A stretch of DNA of 54,004 nucleotides, taken from the NCBI GenBank assembly GCA_964405075.1, contig CAYOMP010000003.1:1-54004 (forward strand), read 5' to 3'. The notes beneath the pieces are model-generated. The model was not told the origin of the DNA, made no database searches, and saw nothing but the letters and a program-made list of their open reading frames with translations. This DNA is from CAYOMP01 sp964405075. GTDB taxonomy: Bacteria; Bacillota; Clostridia; Lachnospirales; Lachnospiraceae. Shown one piece after another: positions 50,382 through 54,004 of this stretch (position 1 is the stretch's first letter; every line of letters begins with the position of its first letter). The translations under genes were made by a program, and so were the position numbers.

Positions 50382-52109
50382 ATGAAGATGAAGAAAATAT
50401 CAGCATATTTAATTGAAAACTGGTATTTTTATGTATTTGCTATTGTATGTATGTTTATTCAGGTAAGTCTGGATATGATTTCTCCGTTTGTTACACAGAG
50501 AATAATAGATGATGTAATAATAGGAGGACAACTTGAAATTTTAAATGGTCTGTTGTTTATGATTTTTATAATCGGTGTTGGCAGATGCATTTTTGGTTAT
50601 TCAAAAGAATTTACCTTTGATGTTATGAGTGCAAAAATATCAAAGGATATAAGAAAAAGGCTGTTTGAGCATATACAGAGTTTGTCGGTTGAATTTTTTA
50701 ATAATACAAATACTGGAGAAATAATGTCCAGAGTAAAAGATGATGTAGATAAGCTTTGGGGGGCACTTGGTTATGTGAGTATGCTTATTATAGAGGTTGT
50801 GATGCATACTATTATAATTATTTGGTGTATGTTCCAATTAGACGCAAGGCTTACAGTGATTCCGTTAATAGCAATGCCAATAATTGGTTTCTTGGCGGTA
50901 CTAATGGAAAACAGATTAAATTCAATTTACGAAGAAATAAGCGAAGAAAATGCTCTGTTAAATACAGTTGCACAGGAAAATCTTGCGGGAGTAAGGACAG
51001 TTAAGGCATTTGCCAGAGAAAAATTTGAGATAGGAAAATTTCTCTCACATAACAAAAGATATTATGACCTAAACATGAAACAGTCAAAGGTTCTGGTAAA
51101 ATATCAGCCGCTATTTCAGTTTATAACAAAGCTTCTTCCTATCATGGCTGTAATATACGGAGGAAGCCTGGCAATTAACGGGGAGATAAGTGTAGGTACA
51201 TTGGCGGCTTTTGTACAGTATTGCTATAACGTTGTATGGCCAATGGAAATGCTTGGGTGGCTTTTTAATGATTTGGCAGCAGCATCAGCGTCAAATAAAA
51301 GAATTAAAAAGATGTATGAGGAAAAGCCTGAAATTATTGAAAAAGAAAATCCAATAGAACTTGAAGATGTAAAAGGTGATATTGAATTTAAAAATGTATC
51401 CTTAAACCTTGATGGACAGGATATATTAAAGGATATATCTTTTAAGCTTAAAGCCGGGCAAACCATAGGAATAATGGGGGCAACGGGAACAGGAAAATCT
51501 TCCATAGTCACACTGCTTCAAAGATTCCACGATACTACAGAAGGAGAAATTACTCTTGATGGAATTAATATAAAGGATTTGCGAATAAGTCAGTTAAGAA
51601 GAAGCGTTTCACCTGTAATGCAGGAGGTATTTTTGTTTTCAGATACCATAAGTGAAAATGTTAAGTTTGGAAGAAAAGATATGGTGAAAAATTCCTATGT
51701 GGAAGAGGCATTAGAGTGTGCAAAGGCGAAGGAATTTATAGACAGTATGGAAAATACTTATGATACCGTTATCGGTGAGCGTGGAGTGGGATTGTCAGGA
51801 GGTCAAAAGCAGAGAATAAGCATAGCAAGAGCCATTGCTAAAAAATCACCTGTGCTGGTTTTTGATGATTCAACTTCGGCACTGGATATGGAAACGGAAC
51901 ATATGATACAGGAAAATTTAAAGGATTTAACTTCAGCCACTAAAATAATAATTGCCCATAGAATATCTGCGGTTAAAGACGCTGATGAAATTATTATTTT
52001 GGAAAACGGTAAAATAGCAGAGCGTGGAAAGCACAGAGAACTCTTGGAAAGGAAAGGACTGTACTACAAAACCTATGCTACACAATATGGACAGATGTTA
52101 AATGCTTAA
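50382..52109 (+). CDS. Multidrug ABC half-transporter with degenerate Walker B (BmrC/TM287-like)
   Basis: The 575-residue protein has a six-helix exporter domain (about 1-310) and an ATPase domain. Walker A is GIMGATGTGKSS (about residue 364), the Q-loop is SPVMQEVFLFS, the signature is LSGGQKQR, and Walker B reads PVLVFDDSTSALD. The residue after the Walker B aspartate is Asp, not the catalytic Glu. That is the mark of the degenerate subunit in heterodimeric exporters such as BmrCD and TM287/288. The second subunit follows 15 bases later. The pair likely exports drugs or peptides from the cytoplasmic membrane. Confidence 0.93.
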   Translation: MKMKKISAYLIENWYFYVFAIVCMFIQVSLDMISPFVTQRIIDDVIIGGQLEILNGLLFMIFIIGVGRCIFGYSKEFTFDVMSAKISKDIRKRLFEHIQSLSVEFFNNTNTGEIMSRVKDDVDKLWGALGYVSMLIIEVVMHTIIIIWCMFQLDARLTVIPLIAMPIIGFLAVLMENRLNSIYEEISEENALLNTVAQENLAGVRTVKAFAREKFEIGKFLSHNKRYYDLNMKQSKVLVKYQPLFQFITKLLPIMAVIYGGSLAINGEISVGTLAAFVQYCYNVVWPMEMLGWLFNDLAAASASNKRIKKMYEEKPEIIEKENPIELEDVKGDIEFKNVSLNLDGQDILKDISFKLKAGQTIGIMGATGTGKSSIVTLLQRFHDTTEGEITLDGINIKDLRISQLRRSVSPVMQEVFLFSDTISENVKFGRKDMVKNSYVEEALECAKAKEFIDSMENTYDTVIGERGVGLSGGQKQRISIARAIAKKSPVLVFDDSTSALDMETEHMIQENLKDLTSATKIIIAHRISAVKDADEIIILENGKIAERGKHRELLERKGLYYKTYATQYGQMLNA

Positions 52110-52124
52110 TAAGGAGGGAGAAAT

Positions 52125-53897
52125 TTGGAACTAAATTCAGTAAAAGAAGATGAAAAGCAAAAAAGTGTTTCAAAGACAGAAACTCTAAAAAGGCTTTTTA
52201 CGTATATGCTGGCATATAAAAGTAAAATTATAATAGTTTTATTTATAATGGCATGTACTGTTGCAATCACACTTATCAATCCCTTGATAATAGAAAAAGC
52301 AATAGATGATTACATATCGGTAAAGGATTTTAAAGGTCTTATAAATCTGGGAATATTTGGCATTGTAATAAACATTATTCTTGTAATTTTAATAAAATTA
52401 CGAATGAATATAATGGCAGAGGTATCAAATAAGGTGCTGTTGACAATAAGAGAAGAGTTATATACGCATATTCAGACATTGTCTTTTGGATTTTTTGACA
52501 GCAGACCTACAGGAAAAATTCTGGCAAGAATAATAGGCGACGTAAATTCACTAAAGGACGTACTGTCAAATAGTGTCACTACACTTATACCTGATTTTAT
52601 TACTATATGTGCGGTAGTAATTATTATGTTTGTGAAAAATGCATATTTGGCAGCAGCAGCTCTTTGTAGTATCCCATTTATGATAGTAAGTGTTTGGATT
52701 GTACAAAAAAAGGCTCATAAAAGATGGCAGATATACAGAAAAAAGGGTTCAAATCTAAACGCTTTTGTACATGAGGATATATCAGGGATGCGAGTGGTAC
52801 AAAGCTTTAGTGCGCAAGAAGAAACACAAAAGTCATTTCTAAATCTTTTGGAGGAATACAGAAGGGCATTCATAGATGCAGTTGTGTATGCCGATGCTTT
52901 TGGATATATAGTTGATTTTTGCTGGGGAATAGGTACGGTAATGCTATTTTGGGCAGGAATTAAAATGATTGGCACAGATAAAATACAGATAGGTACGCTT
53001 ATAGCATTTGCAACATATATATCAATGTTTTGGAATCCTGTTTTGAACCTTAGTAATTTCTATAATCAGTTTATTACAAATCTGGCAGGAGCAGAGCGTA
53101 TATTTGAAATAATGGATGTTTCACCTGAAATGTATGATGAAGATAATGCAGGGGAAATGCCAAAGATAAAAGGAAAGGTTGAATTTGAAAATGTAACCTT
53201 TGAATATGATAAAAACAGTCAGGTTTTGGAAAATGTAAATTTCAAAATCAATCCGGGAGAAACCATTGCACTTGTGGGACCGACAGGAGCAGGAAAATCT
53301 ACAATTGTAAACTTAATAAGCAGATTTTATGATGTTACAAAGGGAAAAGTAAAAATTGATGATATTGATATTAAATCGGTATCAATGGAGAGCCTTAGAA
53401 AACAGATGGGAATAATGACTCAGGATAATTTTCTCTTTTCGGGAACGGTAAAAGAATATATAAGATACGGATAGCTTGATGACACTGATGAGGAGATAAT
53501 AATTGCGTCACAAGCAGTAAATGCCCACGAATTTATTATGAAGCTGGAAAACGGATATGATACACAGCTAAAGGAAAGAGGAGCAGGACTATCAACAGGG
53601 CAGAAACAGCTTCTGGCATTTGCAAGGACGCTTGTGTCAAATCCTAAAATCCTAATTTTGGATGAAGCTACCTCAAGTATTGATACAAATACGGAGATTT
53701 TGGTGCAAAAGGGAATTGAAAAGCTTCTAAAGGGAAGAACTTCCTTTGTAATAGCACACAGACTTTCTACAATACAAAACGCAGACAGAATTTTTGTAAT
53801 AAATAATAAAAATATAGCAGAAGAAGGAAATGCTAAGGAGCTTATGGAGAAAAAGGGAGAGTATTATAATTTGTATATGTCACAGTTTGTAATGTAA
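52125..53897 (+). pseudogene. Second multidrug ABC half-transporter (BmrD/TM288-like), interrupted by in-frame TAG
   Basis: The gene starts at TTG 52125 after AAGGAGGGAG. It encodes a six-helix domain and an ATPase with Walker A GPTGAGKST and Q-loop MTQDNFLFSG. A TAG at 53472-53474 follows IRYG; the same frame continues at once as LDDTDEEIIIASQAV, with signature LSTGQKQ, canonical Walker B ILILDEATSSID and H-loop IAHRLST. Homologues have KLD there, so one base (AAG to TAG) explains the stop. Without read-through the product lacks the signature motif and catalytic Glu and cannot work. It may be a recent null mutation, a sequencing error or read-through. Confidence 0.88.
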
Positions 53898-53998
53898 AAT
53901 TATTATGCTATAATAGGCTAAATATGTATGTTAGATAATATTGGTACAATTTAAAATATGTTAAATGCAGTTTTTAAATTGTAAGGAGGGGAGATTTT

Positions 53999-54004
53999 AT
54001 GGGA
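53999..54004 (+). CDS. Start of a further gene, cut by the window end
   Basis: An ATG at 53999 is preceded by AAGGAGGGGAG with good spacing, so a gene almost certainly begins here. Only two codons are visible, so nothing can be said about its product. Confidence 0.5.

Noticed and set aside
1..54004. CRISPR arrays, rRNA, tRNA and prophage blocks
   Set aside because: I saw no regularly spaced direct repeats, no rRNA-like sequence, no cloverleaf with an acceptor CCA, and no run of phage structural genes or integrase.

Overview
The window looks like a chromosomal segment of a low-GC, motile, anaerobic Gram-positive bacterium of the Clostridia, most likely a Lachnospiraceae gut commensal. The evidence is AT-rich DNA, AGGAGG/AGAGGTG ribosome binding sites, a Maf–DUF6240-like–flagellin–FliS block, a Gram-positive Tad cluster with DUF5702 and DUF6382/FHA proteins, type III glutamine synthetase, DUF6472, and a LytTR/DUF3021 pair. 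The assignment is from family recognition only; no rRNA or tRNA gene was seen.

Layout. 1-3048: 3' part of a serine hydrolase, a secreted DUF1002 protein and a D-2-hydroxyacid dehydrogenase. 3385-6355: OmpR-type regulator and large sensor kinase, closed by a strong terminator. 6477-7722 (minus): a small unknown protein and a YesL-family membrane protein. 8034-11222: SWIM/SNF2 helicase. 11261-18323: flagellar block (Maf glycosylation factor, a 1050-residue repeat protein with a FliK-like tail, flagellin behind a sigma-28 type promoter, FliS). 18757-29304: an eleven-gene Tad/Flp pilus operon with its own sigma-A promoter, two prepilin peptidases, three pilin-type proteins with the G/E+5 processing signature, a TadC-like protein with an Ig-like extracytoplasmic insertion, a TadE-like protein with two Cys/His modules, and a closing FHA protein. 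29343-31079 (minus): chemoreceptor.

31514-39474: housekeeping and small genes (rhomboid protease, flavodoxin-SCP2 fusion, orphan histidine kinase, HIT hydrolase, a small protein with an OadB-type signature, DUF6472, L-rhamnose mutarotase, type III glutamine synthetase). Two copies of a roughly 82-bp hairpin repeat lie here; one is embedded in a GC-rich, heavily structured block in front of glutamine synthetase.

39564-49868: an accessory, regulator-rich stretch. It holds an ABC exporter with an SdpR-like repressor and a palindromic operator over its -10 box, a deletion remnant of a MacB-type exporter beside a LytTR/DUF3021 pair with a candidate LytTR box, a CPBP protease, a possible orphan nuclease-type toxin domain, an XRE regulator coupled to a radical SAM protein, and a TetR operon whose promoter carries two copies of one 16-bp palindrome. 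49900-53897: a heterodimeric multidrug ABC exporter of the BmrCD/TM287-288 type, preceded by promoter, 33-codon leader peptide and perfect terminator, the layout of a ribosome-mediated attenuator. Its second subunit is interrupted by a single in-frame TAG.

The strongest candidates for new biology are the attenuator leader, the modified Tad components, the flagellar repeat/FliK-like protein, and the structured repeat in front of glutamine synthetase.
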